Numbered from the stretch's first letter, positions 7,891 through 16,173 are shown. The stretch: DNA of 64,000 bases from Bacillota bacterium (GCA_023439185.1 JAEXOR010000041.1:1-64000); one strand, 5' to 3'. Translations and numbers: made by a program. Notes: generated by a model from the letters alone, not told the origin.

Positions 7891-8256
7891 ATGATTAACA
7901 AGCCCGACCGCAACGTGCTGCGTAAAAAGCGCCAACTGCGTGTACGCAAAAAAACCAGCGGTACCGCGGAAAGGCCCAGGTTGAACGTTTACCGCAGCCT
8001 GAACAATATTTACGCCCAGATCATTGACGACGACCGGGGTGAAACCCTGGTGGCGGCATCCACCCTGTCCACCGAATTGAAGGGCAAGGCCTCCGGCGGA
8101 AACCGGGAAGCCGCGGTGGAAGTGGGCAAACTAATCGCTGCCCGGGCCCTGGAAAAGGGGATCAAACAGGTTGTTTTCGACCGCGCCGGTTACATTTATC
8201 ACGGGCGGGTCAAAGCTCTGGCGGACGCGGCCAGGGAAGGCGGCCTGGAGTTCTAA
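7891..8256 (+). CDS. rplR: 50S ribosomal protein L18
   Basis: L18, 121 residues, a 5S rRNA-binding protein. KRQLRVRKKTSGTAERPRLN followed by VYRSLNNIYAQIIDD, and the ending FDRAGYIYHGRVKALADAAR, are typical. Its stop is followed at once by a repeat-filled gap of 181 bases before rpsE, unusual for the spc operon. Confidence 0.98.
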   Translation: MINKPDRNVLRKKRQLRVRKKTSGTAERPRLNVYRSLNNIYAQIIDDDRGETLVAASTLSTELKGKASGGNREAAVEVGKLIAARALEKGIKQVVFDRAGYIYHGRVKALADAAREGGLEF

Positions 8257-8258
8257 GG

Positions 8259-8400
8259 AAAGGGGACACACCTTAGCTTTAAGGTCGAAGCTTTGGGGTC
8301 AAGGAATGTCCCCAACGTATGAAAGGGGACACACCGAAAGCGGAATGGGTACACACCCGCTGAAGCTTGGGTAGTCCTCTGGGGAACGGGAATGTCCCCA
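8259..8400. repeat. Two tandem GGGGACACACC ... GGAATGTCCCC elements
   Basis: The rplR-rpsE gap holds two head-to-tail copies of an imperfect palindromic element. Copy one runs 8259-8314 and copy two about 8320-8400. Each begins AAAGGGGACACACC and ends GGAA(TGTCCCC)A, with GAAGCTTGGG/GAAGCTTTGGGG strings inside. The ends are near-complementary (GGGGACA against TGTCCCC). The same GGGGACAT and GTGTCCC ends reappear at 17130-17158. The structure fits a REP-like or MITE-like repeat mobilised in trans. No coding potential is seen. Confidence 0.75.
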
Positions 8401-8437
8401 ATTTAGAAATGTAGTCCTTAAGTAAGGAGGGGAATCG

Positions 8438-8953
8438 GTGTCAAAGTTTGATAAGCCAAAGTTCGAAAAACCTCAATCCGAGTTTTCCGAAAAAGTAGTG
8501 TTTATTAACCGCGTGGCTAAGGTGGTCAAGGGCGGCCGGCGTTTCAGCTTTTCGGCCCTGGTGGTCGTGGGCGACGGCAAAGGCCGGGTGGGCGCCGGGT
8601 TGGGTAAAGCCGGCGAAGTGCCCGAGGCGATCCGTAAAGCCATCGAGGATGCCAAAAAGAATTTGGTGCATGTGCCACTAATCGGAACCACCATCCCCCA
8701 CGAGGTTTTAGGCCGGTTCGGCGCCGGCAAAGTAATGTTAAAACCGGCGGCGCCCGGTACCGGTGTGATCGCGGGCGGCCCGGTACGGGCGATTATGGAG
8801 CTGGCCGGTGTCAAGGACGTACTGTCCAAATCACTGGGTTCCAACAACGCCAACAACGTGGTACGGGCGACATTAAACGGTATTGCCGGCCTGAGAACGC
8901 CTGAACAGGTAGCCCGGCTGCGGGGCAAATCAGTGGAAGAACTGCTTGGTTAG
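8438..8953 (+). CDS. rpsE: 30S ribosomal protein S5
   Basis: S5, 171 residues, important for decoding accuracy. The dsRNA-binding segment FSEKVVFINRVAKVVKGGRR and FSFSALVVVGDGKGRVGAGLG are diagnostic, with NVVRATLNGIAGLRTPEQVA near the C-terminus. The start is GTG at 8438 with AAGGAGGGG at 8424-8432. The ribosome site lies just after the repeat, so translation of S5 must restart here. Confidence 0.97.
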   Translation: MSKFDKPKFEKPQSEFSEKVVFINRVAKVVKGGRRFSFSALVVVGDGKGRVGAGLGKAGEVPEAIRKAIEDAKKNLVHVPLIGTTIPHEVLGRFGAGKVMLKPAAPGTGVIAGGPVRAIMELAGVKDVLSKSLGSNNANNVVRATLNGIAGLRTPEQVARLRGKSVEELLG

Positions 8954-8961
8954 GGGGTAGT

Positions 8962-9144
8962 GTGGTGAGCAAGTTAAAGATTACCCTGGTCAGGAGCCTG
9001 ATCGGGAGGCCGGAACCCCAGCGAAGGATAGTGCGTGCCCTGGGACTGACCAAAACGAACAGCTTCGTGGTCCAGGAAGACACGCCCCAGATAAGGGGTA
9101 TGGTTAATAAAGTCACCCACCTGCTTAAAGTGGAAGAAGTGTGA
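8962..9144 (+). CDS. rpmD: 50S ribosomal protein L30
   Basis: L30, about 60 residues. The family core is KITLVRSLIGRPEPQRRIVR followed by ALGLTKTNSFVVQEDTPQIR. Two adjacent GTG codons (8962, 8965) are possible starts, giving MVSKLK or MSKLK. It follows rpsE by eight bases and its stop overlaps the ribosome site of rplO. Confidence 0.95.
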   Translation: MVSKLKITLVRSLIGRPEPQRRIVRALGLTKTNSFVVQEDTPQIRGMVNKVTHLLKVEEV

Positions 9145-9155
9145 GGAGGTGTACC

Positions 9156-9599
9156 ATGAACCTGCATGATCTGAGACCCACTCCTGGTTCCAGGCCCAAA
9201 GCCGTTCGCAAGGGTCAGGGTATCGGTTCCGGCCTGGGTAAGACTGCGGGGCGCGGGCATAAAGGTCAAAACGCCCGTAGCGGCGGCGGTGTAAGGCCCG
9301 GTTTTGAAGGCGGCCAGATGCCCCTGCAGCGCCGGATGCCCAAGCGCGGTTTTACCAATGCCCCGTTTAAAAAAGAAATAGTGGCTGTAAACCTGGATAA
9401 ATTAAACGGCTTTGAGAACGGTACCGAGATAACTCCCGAAACCCTGCTTGAAGCCAAGGTGATTAAAAAGATATCCGACGGGGTCAAAATTTTGGGTCAG
9501 GGCACCCTGGAAAAATCCCTTACGGTTAAAGCCCACGCATTTAGCAAGTCCGCGGTGGAGAAGATAGAATCCGCGGGCGGCAAGGCCGAGGTGATATAA
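9156..9599 (+). CDS. rplO: 50S ribosomal protein L15
   Basis: L15, 147 residues, a late-assembly protein. ATG at 9156 gives MNLHDLRPTPGSRPKAVRKG, the normal start, and GAGGAGGTG at 9143-9151 fits it well; an in-frame upstream start at 9141 would be too close. The Gly/Arg-rich loop with GSGLGKTAGRGHKGQ is present. The stop TAA 9597-9599 abuts the TTG of secY. Confidence 0.97.
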   Translation: MNLHDLRPTPGSRPKAVRKGQGIGSGLGKTAGRGHKGQNARSGGGVRPGFEGGQMPLQRRMPKRGFTNAPFKKEIVAVNLDKLNGFENGTEITPETLLEAKVIKKISDGVKILGQGTLEKSLTVKAHAFSKSAVEKIESAGGKAEVI

Positions 9600-10874
9600 T
9601 TGTCTTCACTGGTGGACGGCCTGAAAGGGGCTTTTAAGGTCAGCGAACTGCGCACCAAGCTGTTGTTTACCCTGTCCATGATTTTTATCTTCCGGTTGGG
9701 CGCGCATATTCCGGTACCCGGCGTGGACGTGGTCAAATTTAACGAGCTTATTGCGGATGGCATGCTGTTCAGCTTTTTTGATGTCATTTCCGGCGGCGCT
9801 TTTAAAGCTTTTTCGGTTTTCGCCATGAGTATCGTGCCCTATATTAACGCCTCCATCATCATGAACCTTTTAACGGTAGTGATCCCACACCTGGAGAAAC
9901 TGGCCAAGGAGGGCGAAGAAGGGCGCAAAAAGATATCCCAGTACACCCGTTACTTTACCGTAATCCTGGCTTTTCTGCAGGCGGTCGGCATGAGCGCGCT
10001 GATGAGCAGAACCGGCGCCATTCCGATGCCGGGATTTGTTTCGCTGTCTGTCATTGTAATTACCCTGGTGGCCGGTACCACCCTTTTGATGTGGCTTGGT
10101 GAGCAGATTACCGAGCATGGCATCGGCAACGGCATTTCGTTGCTGATTTTTGCCGGTATCGTCAGCCGTCTGCCCCAAGGGATCGAAAACCTGTACCTGC
10201 AATTGCAGGCCGGAACCATTAACGTGCTGAGCCTACTGCTCCTGATAGTTATCGGCGCATTGGTCATCGCCGCGGTGGTCCGGGTGAACGAAGGGCAGCG
10301 CCGAATCCCGGTGCAATACGCCAAACGCGTGGTGGGACGCCGGGTCTACGGCGGCCAGACCACCCACCTGCCGCTGAAAGTAAACCAGGCCGGCGTTATT
10401 CCGGTGATTTTCGCTTCATCAATCATGATGTTCCCGGAACAAATCGCTTCCTGGTTTCAGAATTCAGCCATCGCCCAATTTTATGTCAACTGGTTTGGCT
10501 GGGGCAGTGCCGCGCATACTGCGATTTATGCACTTTTGATTATCGGTTTTACTTATTTTTATACCGCGGTGATTATGAACCCGGTGGATGTGGCCGATAA
10601 CATAAAGAAATACGGTGGATTTTTACCGGGGATCAGACCGGGCCGGCCCACCGCGGAATACATCGCCCGGGTGATGAACCGCATTACCCTGGCCGGAGCG
10701 GTATTCCTGGCGCTGATTGCCATTTTGCCGAACTTTGTACTCCTGGCCACGCGCATACCCAATGTCTACTTCGGCGGCACCGCCCTTTTGATTGTGGTGG
10801 GCGTGGCGCTGGACACGATGAAGCAAATAGAATCTCACTTGCTGATGCGCAGTTACCAGGGATTCATTAAGTAG
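9600..10874 (+). CDS. secY: Preprotein translocase subunit SecY
   Basis: SecY, 424 residues, the ten-helix channel of the Sec translocon in the cytoplasmic membrane. It carries LRTKLLFTLSMIFIFRLGAH with IPVPGVD after helix 1, the plug-side SIVPYINASIIM and MQLLTVV-like MNLLTVVIPHLEKL, and the cytoplasmic loop EGQRRIPVQYAKRVVGRRVY. TTG at 9600 directly follows the rplO stop, with GAGGTG inside rplO. The usual next gene, adk, is absent; map follows after 17 bases. Confidence 0.98.
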   Translation: MSSLVDGLKGAFKVSELRTKLLFTLSMIFIFRLGAHIPVPGVDVVKFNELIADGMLFSFFDVISGGAFKAFSVFAMSIVPYINASIIMNLLTVVIPHLEKLAKEGEEGRKKISQYTRYFTVILAFLQAVGMSALMSRTGAIPMPGFVSLSVIVITLVAGTTLLMWLGEQITEHGIGNGISLLIFAGIVSRLPQGIENLYLQLQAGTINVLSLLLLIVIGALVIAAVVRVNEGQRRIPVQYAKRVVGRRVYGGQTTHLPLKVNQAGVIPVIFASSIMMFPEQIASWFQNSAIAQFYVNWFGWGSAAHTAIYALLIIGFTYFYTAVIMNPVDVADNIKKYGGFLPGIRPGRPTAEYIARVMNRITLAGAVFLALIAILPNFVLLATRIPNVYFGGTALLIVVGVALDTMKQIESHLLMRSYQGFIK

Positions 10875-10891
10875 CCGGGAGCGTCGGGACC

Positions 10892-11638
10892 ATGATATCT
10901 CTCAAATCCGCGCAGGAACTGGTTTACATGCGGGAAGCCGGCAGGGTTGTGGCCGGGGCACTGGCTGAGATTGCCGGAGCCGTCAAACCCGGGGTAACCA
11001 CTGCGGAACTGGACCGCATCGCCGAGAAGTATATTTTATCCAGGGGCGCCAGGCCGGCGTTCAAGGGGCTTTACGGGTTCCCGGCCACCATCTGCGCTTC
11101 GGTCAACGAACAGGTGGTGCACGGTATTCCCGGTTTAAAAAAACTTGCTAATGGGGATATTATCAGTATTGACGTTGGGGCGGAAATAAATGGATATTTT
11201 GGCGACAGCGCCCAAACCTTTATGGTGGGCGATCCGGCGCCGGATATTCTCAAGCTGATTGAAGTAACCAGGGAAGCACTGGTCAGGGGCATAGGAGCGG
11301 CCCGTGCCGGAAACCGGCTTTCCGATATATCCCATGCGGTGCAGTCATACGTGGAGGAGCACGGTTTTTCCGTGGTCAGGGATTACGTGGGGCACGGCAT
11401 CGGCAGTCAAATGCACGAGGAGCCCCAGGTACCCAACTTCGGCCGGCCCGGCCGCGGACCGCGGCTGAAGCCGGGAATGACATTAGCATTAGAACCGATG
11501 GTTAACATGGGCACCTACCAGGTGCATACCCTTACGGACAACTGGACAGTGGTTACCGGTGACGGCAAACCTTCCGCCCATTTTGAGCATACCATCGCCA
11601 TCACCGACGGCGAGCCTTTGATCATGACCCTGCTTTGA
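10892..11638 (+). CDS. map: Methionine aminopeptidase, type I
   Basis: Removes the initiator methionine from new proteins; 248 residues, typical for the short type Ia enzymes without a zinc-finger N-terminus. The pita-bread fold metal ligands are visible: two Asp in SIDVGAEINGYFGDSAQTF, His in GHGIGSQMHEEP, Glu in LALEPMVNMG and Glu in AHFEHTIAIT. It follows secY in the same direction. Stop at 11636-11638. Confidence 0.97.
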   Translation: MISLKSAQELVYMREAGRVVAGALAEIAGAVKPGVTTAELDRIAEKYILSRGARPAFKGLYGFPATICASVNEQVVHGIPGLKKLANGDIISIDVGAEINGYFGDSAQTFMVGDPAPDILKLIEVTREALVRGIGAARAGNRLSDISHAVQSYVEEHGFSVVRDYVGHGIGSQMHEEPQVPNFGRPGRGPRLKPGMTLALEPMVNMGTYQVHTLTDNWTVVTGDGKPSAHFEHTIAITDGEPLIMTLL

Positions 11639-11663
11639 GCGGTCGGGGGAGTGAAATAATGGA

Positions 11664-11945
11664 ATGATGGAAGGAAAAGCGGTTCCGGGCCAGCTGGTGA
11701 TATCCAGGTCCGGCAGGGATAGCGGCAAAATATATCTGGTGATTGATTTCGAGGGCGACAGGTTTGTGCGCGTTGCCGACGGAACACTGAGGCGGGTGGA
11801 AAATCCCAAGCGAAAGAACATCAGGCATCTGGGATATTACCCTGTGGTAGCCGAGGAAATCGCCGATAAGCTGAACTCAGGCGAGCGGGTCACCAATCCT
11901 GAGCTGCGGCGAGCCATTCAGCGCTTGGTGGATGACCGGAAATAA
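11664..11945 (+). CDS. KOW-domain RNA-binding protein (L14e-like)
   Basis: A 93-residue protein with a KOW-like beta barrel: PGQLVISRSGRDSGKIYLVI then GDRFVRVADGTLRRVENPK and KRKNIRHLGY. Small proteins of this kind are found between map and infA in many Clostridia and are annotated as L14e/KOW RNA-binding proteins. The role is unproven; ribosome binding or assembly is the natural inference from domain and position. Start at ATG 11664, with ATG 11667 an alternative. The stop sits a few bases before the infA ribosome site. Confidence 0.85.
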   Translation: MMEGKAVPGQLVISRSGRDSGKIYLVIDFEGDRFVRVADGTLRRVENPKRKNIRHLGYYPVVAEEIADKLNSGERVTNPELRRAIQRLVDDRK

Positions 11946-11965
11946 GGAGGTTGGTTTGTTATCTA

Positions 11966-12184
11966 ATGTCAGGCAAGGACGTAATCGAAGTGGAAGGTAC
12001 CGTAATTGAACCGCTCCCGAATGCCATGTTCCGTGTGGAGTTGCAGAACGGGCACAAGGTACTGGCCCACGTAAGCGGAAAAATAAGGATGAATTTCATC
12101 CGCATCCTGGCCGGAGACCGGGTCATGGTGGAACTATCACCCTACGATTTATCCAGGGGCAGGATTGTATACCGCTACAAATAA
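11966..12184 (+). CDS. infA: Translation initiation factor IF-1
   Basis: IF-1, 72 residues with the ATG at 11966 (MSGKDVIEVEGTVIEPLPNA), exactly the family length. It is an OB-fold factor that occupies the A site during initiation; KVLAHVSGKIRMNFIRILAG and the ending YDLSRGRIVYRYK are standard. The AAGGAGG at 11944-11950 is 15 bases upstream, rather far. An in-frame TTG at 11951 touches that site, so an ATG start with a long spacer is preferred. Confidence 0.95.
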   Translation: MSGKDVIEVEGTVIEPLPNAMFRVELQNGHKVLAHVSGKIRMNFIRILAGDRVMVELSPYDLSRGRIVYRYK

Positions 12185-12212
12185 TTTGACTGATCCGGCA
12201 AGCAAAACCTAA

Positions 12213-12231
12213 GGGTCCGTGGTCCGGACCC
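12213..12231 (+). other. GC-rich hairpin before rpmJ
   Basis: A perfect 7-base stem GGGTCCG/CGGACCC with a 5-base loop lies six bases upstream of the rpmJ ribosome site (GGGGAGGTAG). There is no T-run, so it is not an intrinsic terminator. It might slow processing or modulate rpmJ translation; no function can be shown. Confidence 0.4.
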
Positions 12232-12245
12232 GGGGAGGTAGTAAA

Positions 12246-12359
12246 ATGAAAGTCAGGCCTTCTGTGAAACCAATATGTGAAAAATGCAAGATCATCCGCC
12301 GCAAGGGCAAAGTGATGATCATTTGCGAGAACCCGAAGCATAAACAACGGCAAGGGTAA
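12246..12359 (+). CDS. rpmJ: 50S ribosomal protein L36 (zinc-binding)
   Basis: L36, 37 residues: MKVRPSVKPICEKCKIIRRK and then GKVMIICENPKHKQRQG. The zinc ligands Cys11, Cys14, Cys27 and His32 are all present, marking the zinc form. ATG at 12246 follows GGGGAGG at 12232-12238. It lies between infA and rpsM as usual. Confidence 0.97.
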   Translation: MKVRPSVKPICEKCKIIRRKGKVMIICENPKHKQRQG

Positions 12360-12378
12360 ACGGAGGTGTTTTTAAGGG

Positions 12379-12750
12379 ATGGCACGTATCGCGGGTGTCG
12401 ATTTACCGCGGGATAAAAGGGCAGAGATCGGCCTTACCTACATTTTTGGTATCGGCAAGCCCATGTCGCAAAAAATATTGACCCAGGCCGGCATCAACGC
12501 CGACACCAGGATCAGGGATCTGACCGAAGAAGAAGTAAACAGGCTGCGGGATATCATTGAAAAGAACTTCCGCGTCGAAGGCGACCTGCGCAGGGAAATT
12601 GCGCTGAACATCAAGCGGCTGATGGAGATTGGCTGCTACAGGGGGTTGCGCCACCGTCGCGGCCTGCCTGTGCGCGGACAGAATACCAAGAACAATGCCA
12701 GGACCCGCAAAGGTCCCAAGCGCACCGTAGGCGTGCGCAGGAAGAAGTAA
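12379..12750 (+). CDS. rpsM: 30S ribosomal protein S13
   Basis: S13, 123 residues, in the head of the 30S subunit, contacts the P-site tRNA and the 50S subunit. MARIAGVDLPRDKRAEIGLT at the N-terminus, the YRGLRHRRGLPVRGQNTKNN segment and the basic tail RTRKGPKRTVGVRRKK are characteristic. The ribosome site is CGGAGGTG at 12360-12367. Confidence 0.98.
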   Translation: MARIAGVDLPRDKRAEIGLTYIFGIGKPMSQKILTQAGINADTRIRDLTEEEVNRLRDIIEKNFRVEGDLRREIALNIKRLMEIGCYRGLRHRRGLPVRGQNTKNNARTRKGPKRTVGVRRKK

Positions 12751-12769
12751 AGGGGGGAATCTGTAAACA

Positions 12770-13159
12770 ATGGCGCGAAGAACTACCAGGACCAAGAGAA
12801 GAGAACGCAAGAACATCGAGTCGGGCGTGGCGCACATCAAGTCCACGTTTAACAATACGGTGGTTACCATCACCGACATGCGGGGTAACGCCATATCATG
12901 GGCCAGCGCCGGTGTGGTGGGCTTCAAGGGTTCACGTAAAAGCACCCCCTTTGCCGCCCAGATGGCCGCTGAAAAGGCTGCCCGGGAGGCCATGGAACAC
13001 GGCATGAAGGAACTGGAAGTAACCGTGAAGGGTCCGGGCGCCGGCCGTGAAGCCGCCATCCGCTCGCTGCAGGCCGCCGGCCTGGAAGTAAGCGTGATTA
13101 AAGACGTCACACCCATTCCCCATAACGGCTGCCGGCCGCCCAAGCGCCGGAGAGTCTAA
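12770..13159 (+). CDS. rpsK: 30S ribosomal protein S11
   Basis: S11, 129 residues, on the platform of the 30S subunit. The segments HIKSTFNNTVVTITDMRGNA and VTVKGPGAGREAAIRSLQAA, and the ending VTPIPHNGCRPPKRRRV, are diagnostic. ATG at 12770. Confidence 0.98.
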   Translation: MARRTTRTKRRERKNIESGVAHIKSTFNNTVVTITDMRGNAISWASAGVVGFKGSRKSTPFAAQMAAEKAAREAMEHGMKELEVTVKGPGAGREAAIRSLQAAGLEVSVIKDVTPIPHNGCRPPKRRRV

Positions 13160-13177
13160 GGAGGTGTTTGAAAGCAC

Positions 13178-13807
13178 ATGGCAAGGTATACCGGACCACA
13201 GTGCAAGTTATGCCGCCGCGAAGGCCAGAAATTGTACTTGAAAGGCGACCGTTGTTATACCGGTAAATGCGGTATCGACCGTCGCAGTTATCCCCCCGGC
13301 CAGCACGGCCAGGGTCGCAAAAAAGTTTCCGAATACGGCCTGCAGTTGCGTGAAAAGCAAAAAGCCCGCCGTTTTTACGGAGTGCTGGAAAAGCAGTTCC
13401 GGAACACCTATTTTAAAGCTACCAGACAGCCCGGCGTGACCGGTGAAAATCTGCTGCGCCTTTTGGAGCGCCGTCTGGATAACGTAATTTACCGTCTCGG
13501 CCTGGGTGCTTCCCGCAGTGAGGCCCGCCAGCTAATCCTGCACGGGCATTTCCGGGTTAACGGCCGTAAAACCACTATCGCTTCGTTTATGGTCCGGACG
13601 GGTGACGAAATCACCGTGCGGGAAAAAAGCAAGGAGAATTCTCCCCGGATCAAGGAATTGCTCGAGCGTGCCGCCGACAATACTCCTCCGGAGTGGCTGG
13701 AATACGATGCCGAGAACCAAAAAGGCCGGGTGGTGGCCCTGCCCTCCCGGGACCAGATAGACACCCCCGTTAAAGAAACTTTAATCGTGGAGTTATACTC
13801 CAAGTAA
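13178..13807 (+). CDS. rpsD: 30S ribosomal protein S4 (zinc form)
   Basis: S4, 209 residues, a primary 16S rRNA binder that nucleates assembly. The N-terminus has Cys9, 12, 26 and 31 (CKLC ... CYTGKC), the zinc-binding version. The S4 RNA-binding domain is at about 99-160 (LLRLLERRLDNVIYRLGLGA and SRSEARQLILHGHFRVNGRK). In Bacillus S4 autoregulates its own gene; here it lies inside the alpha operon between rpsK and rpoA. Confidence 0.98.
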   Translation: MARYTGPQCKLCRREGQKLYLKGDRCYTGKCGIDRRSYPPGQHGQGRKKVSEYGLQLREKQKARRFYGVLEKQFRNTYFKATRQPGVTGENLLRLLERRLDNVIYRLGLGASRSEARQLILHGHFRVNGRKTTIASFMVRTGDEITVREKSKENSPRIKELLERAADNTPPEWLEYDAENQKGRVVALPSRDQIDTPVKETLIVELYSK

Positions 13808-13861
13808 AGCGGGTGCAGGAGGGTAATCCCATTCCGTCCCAAGGAGGGGTTAATCTAAACT

Positions 13862-14809
13862 ATGTTGGAAATAGAGAAGCCCAAAATCGAGTGTGTGGAT
13901 GCAAACGAGGATAAAAGCTACGGCAGGTTCGTGGTCGAGCCGCTGGAGAGAGGTTACGGCATCACCCTGGGCAATTCACTCAGGCGTATTTTACTGTCCT
14001 CCCTGCCCGGCGCCGCGGTGACTACGGTGAAGATCGACGGGGTGTTGCACGAGTTTTCCACCATCCCCGGAGTTAAGGAAGACGTTACCGACATCATCCT
14101 GAACCTTAAGGGCCTGTGCCTGAAGATGTACACCGACGAGGAAAGAATGCTGCGCATTGAGGCCCGGGATGAAGGGGAAGTAAAAGCCGCCGACATCCTG
14201 ACCGATGCCGACGTGGAAATACTGAACCCCGATATGCACATCGCCAGCCTGGACAACGGAGGCCGGTTATTCATGGAAATGACCATCTCCAAGGGGCGCG
14301 GGTATGTGCCGGCCGAGCGTAACAAAAAAGGCGACCACATCATCGGGGTCGTCCCGGTGGACTCCATTTTCACGCCGGTACGCAAGGTTAACTACACCGT
14401 TGACAATACCAGGGTGGGCCAGCGTACCGACTACGACAAGCTGACCATGGAAATTTGGACCGACGGCAGTATCCGGTCCGATGAGGCCATCAGCCTGAGC
14501 GCCAGGATTATGAGTGAACACCTGCGCTTGTTTATCAGGCTTACCGAATCCACCGACGATGTTGAAATCATGGTGGAAAAGGAAGAAGAACAAAAGGACA
14601 AAATACTGGAAATGCCCATCGAGGAGCTGGATCTCAGCGTGCGTTCCTATAACTGCCTCAAGAGGGCCGGGATTAACAGCGTGGATGAATTAATCCAGCG
14701 CAACGAAGAGGATATGATGAAGGTACGCAACCTGGGCAAAAAATCGTTGGAAGAGGTCGTCAACAAGCTTACCGAACTGGGCTTGGGCCTGCGGAATGAC
14801 GATGATTAA
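13862..14809 (+). CDS. rpoA: DNA-directed RNA polymerase subunit alpha
   Basis: Alpha subunit, 315 residues. The N-terminal dimerisation domain has RFVVEPLERGYGITLGNSLR with RILLSSLPG, and the C-terminal domain (about 245-310) has the helix-hairpin-helix region SVRSYNCLKRAGINSVDELI and VRNLGKKSLEEVVNKL, which binds UP elements and activators. ATG at 13862 follows AAGGAGGGG at 13842-13850. Confidence 0.98.
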   Translation: MLEIEKPKIECVDANEDKSYGRFVVEPLERGYGITLGNSLRRILLSSLPGAAVTTVKIDGVLHEFSTIPGVKEDVTDIILNLKGLCLKMYTDEERMLRIEARDEGEVKAADILTDADVEILNPDMHIASLDNGGRLFMEMTISKGRGYVPAERNKKGDHIIGVVPVDSIFTPVRKVNYTVDNTRVGQRTDYDKLTMEIWTDGSIRSDEAISLSARIMSEHLRLFIRLTESTDDVEIMVEKEEEQKDKILEMPIEELDLSVRSYNCLKRAGINSVDELIQRNEEDMMKVRNLGKKSLEEVVNKLTELGLGLRNDDD

Positions 14810-14823
14810 GGAGTGATCAAGAG

Positions 14824-15162
14824 GTGGCTTACTCTAAGTTAGGTCGCAATACCGGCCACAGAAAGGCCATGTTGCGCAACCTGGTAACCTCCCTTTTACG
14901 TGATGAGCGTATCAACACCACGGAAACCCGGGCCAAGGAAGTTAACAGCATCGCTGAAAAAATGATTACCCTGGCCAAGCAGGGCGACCTGGCCGCCCGC
15001 CGGCAGGCGATGGAATACATCTACGAGGAAAAAGTGGTGCGCAAGCTGTTTGACACATATGGGCCCAAGTACGCCGACCGTCAGGGCGGTTATACCCGGA
15101 TTGTCAAAACCGGCTACAGGCGTGGTGACGCCGCCCAAATGGTACAACTGGAACTGGTATAA
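14824..15162 (+). CDS. rplQ: 50S ribosomal protein L17
   Basis: L17, 112 residues. MAYSKLGRNTGHRKAMLRNL and VTSLLRDERINTTETRAKEV at the N-terminus and the ending YTRIVKTGYRRGDAAQMVQL are standard. GTG start at 14824 with GGAG at 14810-14813. It is the last ribosomal gene of the block; no clear intrinsic terminator follows before the first R1 repeat. Confidence 0.98.
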   Translation: MAYSKLGRNTGHRKAMLRNLVTSLLRDERINTTETRAKEVNSIAEKMITLAKQGDLAARRQAMEYIYEEKVVRKLFDTYGPKYADRQGGYTRIVKTGYRRGDAAQMVQLELV

Positions 15163-15234
15163 ATAACCGGGGGGAAACCGGCCGGGGGAAATCGCTGTTG
15201 CGGTTTCCTATTGGCTTTTATAGGGGTATACATC

Positions 15235-15324
15235 TGGTGCCAGGTGTTAAAAGATAAAAGTGTTAAAAGTCACGAACTATAGTTCACCACTTTTAACAAA
15301 ATCAACTTTTAACACCTGGCACCA
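15235..15324. repeat. R1 palindromic repeat, copy a (full, 90 bp)
   Basis: A 90-base near-palindrome. The left end TGGTGCCAGGTGTTAAAAG (15235-15253) is the exact complement of the right end (15306-15324). Inside are AAAAGTGTTAAAAGT and ACTTTTAACAAAATCAACTTT, and the exact centre is GAACTATAGTTC (15274-15285). The RNA would fold into a long hairpin. Copies occur at 16980, 18024, 18874, 46102, 51192 and 51704. It ends 18 bases before ecfA1. Confidence 0.9.
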
Positions 15325-15342
15325 TAGTTGGGTTATGATCTT

Positions 15343-16173
15343 ATGAATGATTACCTGATTCAACTGGAAGGCGTGTCCTTTGCCTACCCGGACGGCGGCC
15401 CGGTGATCCGTGAATTCAGCGCCGGGGTGCGCCGGGGTGAGCATATCGCCCTGATTGGCCCCAACGGTTCCGGTAAATCCACGCTGGCCGGTTTGGCGGC
15501 AGGCGTGCTGCGGCCAACGGCCGGCAGGGTCATGGTGGGCGGCATGGATACAGCGGACCAGCTCCGGGCGGGTGCCGTCAGGCGACGGGTGGGGCTGGTG
15601 CTGCAGAATCCGGACAACCAGTTGGTTGCCTCCCGGGTGGAGGAAGACGTGGCCTTCGGGCCGGAGAATCTTAACCTGCCCGGGACCGAGGTGCGCCGAC
15701 GGGTGGAATATGCCCTGGAAGCGGTGGGGTTGGACCTGCTGCGGGACCGCCCGCCGCATTTGCTTTCCGGGGGCGAAAAACAGCGGCTGGCCATAGCCGG
15801 GCTGCTGGCCCTGGAACCGGCGTGCCTGATATTGGACGAGCCCACCTCCATGCTGGATCCCCTTGGCCGGCGCGAGGTGCTGCGGGTGCTGAAAAACATG
15901 ACGGCCAAAGGCACCGCGGTGCTGCAGGTGACCCATCACATGGATGAGGCTGCTGAAGCCGACCGGGTATGGGTGCTGGCGGAGGGCGGGCTGGCAGTGG
16001 ACGCGAATCCCCGGGAGGTTTTCAGCCGCCCCGGGCTGCTTGGCCCGCTGGGGCTGGCTTTGCCGCCCGCGGCGGAAGTGGCTGCGTGTCTGGCTGGGCA
16101 GGGCGTCGACATGCCCGCCGGGATCATCAATCTGGAAGACCTGGTGTGTTATTTATGCCGTGCATTGAAATAG
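15343..16173 (+). CDS. ecfA1: ECF transporter ATPase EcfA1 (CbiO-like)
   Basis: ATP-binding subunit of the energy-coupling factor module that drives uptake of vitamins or metal ions with separate S subunits. It is 276 residues from ATG 15343 (MNDYLIQLEGVSFAYPDG). Walker A GPNGSGKST is at about 39-47, Q-loop LVLQNPDNQLV, signature LSGGEKQRLAIAG and Walker B CLILDEPTSMLD. No good ribosome site is visible, only GGG at 15330-15332, because the R1 repeat ends 18 bases upstream; TTG 15328 is an alternative. Position after rplQ is the conserved Firmicute arrangement. Confidence 0.95.
   Translation: MNDYLIQLEGVSFAYPDGGPVIREFSAGVRRGEHIALIGPNGSGKSTLAGLAAGVLRPTAGRVMVGGMDTADQLRAGAVRRRVGLVLQNPDNQLVASRVEEDVAFGPENLNLPGTEVRRRVEYALEAVGLDLLRDRPPHLLSGGEKQRLAIAGLLALEPACLILDEPTSMLDPLGRREVLRVLKNMTAKGTAVLQVTHHMDEAAEADRVWVLAEGGLAVDANPREVFSRPGLLGPLGLALPPAAEVAACLAGQGVDMPAGIINLEDLVCYLCRALK

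Noticed and set aside
8171..8374. Frame running from rplR into the repeat gap
   Set aside because: It overlaps rplR out of frame and continues through the GGGGACA repeats; no start signal.
12213..12231. Intrinsic terminator between infA and rpmJ
   Set aside because: The hairpin has no T-run and the ribosome site follows immediately, so termination is unlikely; kept only as a hairpin.
15277..15939. Long minus-strand frame over ecfA1 ending LWCQVLKVDFVKSGEL
   Set aside because: It lies entirely antisense to a clear ABC ATPase gene and ends in repeat R1a; no ribosome site or family pattern.
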